Source: Candidatus Heimdallarchaeota archaeon (GTDB lineage Archaea; Asgardarchaeota; Heimdallarchaeia; Heimdallarchaeales; Kariarchaeaceae). From it: a stretch of 64,000 bases of DNA. The DNA lies in contig JADCLS010000005.1 of NCBI GenBank assembly GCA_026702845.1, positions 62,001 through 126,000 of the forward strand. The letters run 5' to 3'. Shown piece after piece: positions 61,873 to 64,000 of this stretch; the first letter of the stretch is position 1, and every line of letters starts with the position of its first letter. The position numbers and the translations under genes were made by a program. The notes beneath the pieces were generated by a model. That model was not told the DNA's origin and searched no databases. It saw only the letters and a program-made list of their open reading frames with translations.

Positions 61873-63621
61873 TTAAATTCCAAGAGCTCCATCTACCTGG
61901 ACAAATCCAGCTCCCCAAGTGGTGGACACACCTGCATAGTATGCTCCAGCAAACATGTATCCCTCAAGGGCATCAACACTAATGGCCCCATAATAGGAGA
62001 ACATGAGTGCAAAAACACCAGATACTTGTGGGCATGAGAATGATGTACCTGATATATAGTAGATTCCTCCATCCTGTGATGGTAAGGCAAGCTGCCAACC
62101 CATACCAGTTATGTCAACTTTTCCTCTTGATGAGAAATCAGCAATGAGGAGACCTGAGAAATCATCTTCAGGAATATCTCCACGAATACCCTCTACGCCA
62201 TAGGATCCAGTATAGCCATTCCATCCTGCAGCAGCCACTGAGGTAGCAGCATCAATATTAGCAGGATATCCAGTTGTGTTGGGGTTAGGACCATCATTAC
62301 CAGCTGATGTTGACATTGCAACACCAGAGGCACGAGCATTGGTGAAGGCAGACACAAGCGCATTGTTGGCTGAAGAGGAAGCAAGTGCTTCATCATATCC
62401 CAGTGACATTGAAATGACCATTCCTTTGGTACCGAATGTTCCCTGATTGTGAAGGTTCACATAATAGTTAATTGCATCAGCCCAGTTGTATACCATCTGA
62501 TCATAGGTCACACCTGCACCTACCCAGTAGACTATTCTTCCCATAATTAATTCTGCATTAGGAGCAACTCCCTGCACATAATTATTGGTGAATCCCCAGG
62601 TGGAAGGTACGTAATAACCCAAAACGGTTGCAGTTACAGACGTACCATGACCCTCAGTAGTATCCTCATCCCAGTCTACACTGTCGTATCCACCACTCAT
62701 GGTGAAGGATCTTGAGTACTGAGTGTTTATTGCTCCAGATGGGAATAGGGAAGGATAGGTTGCCCTATTCAATCCTGTATCAAGGACAACAACTACGGCA
62801 TCTCCTCCATAGCATCCAGCTGCATGACCCTTCTCAACATCGATGGCATCATTCCAGAAAGGCATCTGTCCAGCAACTCGGGGAGATTCTCCACATCCTA
62901 CTGGAGGTACTCCTCCATTATCCACTGTGTAGACATTACTGTCAGAAGCTGAGTTACCAGCAGCATCAAATGCCTCAGCTGTCACTGTATGATCAGCATC
63001 AGAGACGGTAGTTGTATCCCATGAGAATTCATAGGGGGCACTGTAATCTGTGTACTTGAGTAATCCATCAACAGAGAATTCTACTCTATCCACACCAAAG
63101 TTATCTGATGCAGAGGCAATGATCACAACTGTATCTGAAACAGTTCCAGGAGTAGGTGCTGTGATAGCAACCACAGGAGCTTCAGTATCAACAGGTGCAG
63201 AGTTATCAACTGTGTAATAGGCAATATCTGATGCAGAGTTTGAGGAAGCATCATAGGCCATTGCTGTGATATAATGAGATCCATCAGCATATGCAGTTGT
63301 ATCCCAAGTCATGGTGTAGGGAGCAGAACTATCAGAGGATATAAATCCTCCATCAATATAAAACTCAACTCGATCCATGGCTTGATTGTCAGAAGCTGTA
63401 GCTGTAACTAGGATCACGCCAGAAACAGTGGAACCATCAGAGGGGTCTGATATAGCCACAGTGGGTGCCTCAGTATCAACATACTTACATGCAGGCCAAG
63501 GAGTACATTTTGAAGGTTTGGCATCAAGAGCTGAGAAGCTGATATCCGCACTTGCAGGTACGATAACAGCAAACATTGCCAGACTCATGATGATAATGGT
63601 AAATATTCCAAGTTTTTTCAT
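61873..63621 (-). CDS. Secreted subtilisin-like protease with two Ig-like domains
   Basis: The 582-residue protein has a signal peptide (KKLGIFTIIIMSLAMFAVI, cleavage after ASA near residue 25). Two tandem Ig-like domains (about 48-145 and 147-235) share DTEAP.VAI.DP/AP, NFGVDRVEFSVDG and APYEFSWDTT. The S8 catalytic domain has Asp in VVVLDTGLN near 278, His in GHGTSV near 322, Asn in the STSAGNDGPNP oxyanion region and Ser in SGTSFSCPQVSG near 525. There is no propeptide-like segment, and the Ig domains precede the protease. It is exported and probably degrades external protein. Native codon style. Confidence 0.92.
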   Translation of the reverse strand: MKKLGIFTIIIMSLAMFAVIVPASADISFSALDAKPSKCTPWPACKYVDTEAPTVAISDPSDGSTVSGVILVTATASDNQAMDRVEFYIDGGFISSDSSAPYTMTWDTTAYADGSHYITAMAYDASSNSASDIAYYTVDNSAPVDTEAPVVAITAPTPGTVSDTVVIIASASDNFGVDRVEFSVDGLLKYTDYSAPYEFSWDTTTVSDADHTVTAEAFDAAGNSASDSNVYTVDNGGVPPVGCGESPRVAGQMPFWNDAIDVEKGHAAGCYGGDAVVVVLDTGLNRATYPSLFPSGAINTQYSRSFTMSGGYDSVDWDEDTTEGHGTSVTATVLGYYVPSTWGFTNNYVQGVAPNAELIMGRIVYWVGAGVTYDQMVYNWADAINYYVNLHNQGTFGTKGMVISMSLGYDEALASSSANNALVSAFTNARASGVAMSTSAGNDGPNPNTTGYPANIDAATSVAAAGWNGYTGSYGVEGIRGDIPEDDFSGLLIADFSSRGKVDITGMGWQLALPSQDGGIYYISGTSFSCPQVSGVFALMFSYYGAISVDALEGYMFAGAYYAGVSTTWGAGFVQVDGALGI

Positions 63622-64000
63622 TTATTATTTCACCAAGTTACTAAGCAAATATGAAACAGGAAACCTGAATATTTGCTTAAATTTCACAAAATTTTGAAAG
63701 CCAATAGACTCTTGATAATTGTGTGAAGCAACGGAATATAATAGCATATAAAAATATTGTGGGAGAATGTTGACCTATTTAGCAAATCAGTTTTTCGATA
63801 CCTCAAAATACAACCCAAAATATTGCAATAATCCATGATTAACGCTAAAGAACATACATCTGGCCTTCTTTATAAAACCCTAGTGAATTTATCCGCCAAT
63901 CATCAAAGCTAGTACTAATATCGTAAATCTGAATCGTCTATTTATCAAAATACTCCTTTCTCTTAAATAAAAAGAAACTAATAATTGATGGGATGATTAT
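63622..64000. other. Non-coding end of window
   Basis: These 379 bases upstream of the subtilase gene contain its promoter region. No gene is seen before the window ends. Confidence 0.4.

Noticed and set aside
1..64000. CRISPR arrays, rRNA genes and complete insertion sequences with terminal repeats
   Set aside because: No regularly spaced direct repeats, no rRNA-like stretches and no definable IS ends were seen; the TnpB gene is the only transposon-related gene recognised.

Overview
The window reads as a chromosome piece of an anaerobic or facultative archaeon. Archaeal marks are a class I lysyl-tRNA synthetase, aspartate carbamoyltransferase with a PyrI regulatory chain, an IdsA-type prenyl synthase, TATA boxes about 25 bp upstream of many start codons (so many lead genes look leaderless), and several 2-oxoacid:ferredoxin oxidoreductases. 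An Asgard archaeon, perhaps Heimdallarchaeia-like, is my inference. It rests on candidate longin/roadblock-like domains, RING-like and cross-brace zinc fingers, a NACHT-LRR protein and many membrane-anchored zinc-ribbon proteins. No rRNA, tRNA or CRISPR was seen, so placement is not firm.

Layout. 1-4435: a response regulator with an unusual C-terminal domain, then porCDAB (pyruvate:ferredoxin oxidoreductase). 4436-14009: small membrane and zinc-ribbon proteins, an APH-family kinase, a DUF5995 protein, a large hybrid histidine kinase, a GAF protein, and a three-gene operon in which an EamA-type transporter fused to an Lrp/AsnC ligand domain sits between two free-standing Lrp/AsnC ligand domains. 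14252-19210: a two-subunit oxidoreductase whose beta gene is a mosaic; AT-rich cargo genes follow and then a displaced second 3-prime half of the beta gene. 19336-27680: a RING-like membrane protein, acylphosphatase, lysS, an MCP-like membrane protein, an inactive-looking hydrolase, thioredoxin and pyrF. 27882-36099: the NACHT-LRR protein, a beta-lactamase-family hydrolase, pyrBI-pyrC and idsA.

36742-46194 is one long operon, korDABC-hdrA-hdrD-etfA-etfB. 2-Oxoglutarate oxidation yields reduced ferredoxin, which could be coupled through a double-HdrA/MvhD fusion, an HdrD-like protein and an electron-transfer flavoprotein. This looks like a flavin-based bifurcation or confurcation module. A perfect 12-bp inverted repeat covers its predicted transcription start.

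46195-50740 is accessory: a Uma2 nuclease, a toxin-antitoxin pair, an SDR/MarR divergent pair and small unknowns. Two decayed copies of the etfB 3-prime end separate the accessory modules. This repeats the design at the korB locus: intact gene, AT-rich cargo, extra 3-prime end in the same orientation. I regard this gene-end-regenerating insertion pattern as the most interesting signal in the window. 51161-63621 holds an FtsX-type permease, an acyltransferase-like membrane protein, an NHL fragment, an isolated TnpB-family protein with a rearranged RuvC centre, small membrane proteins, a zinc-finger protein and a secreted subtilase.
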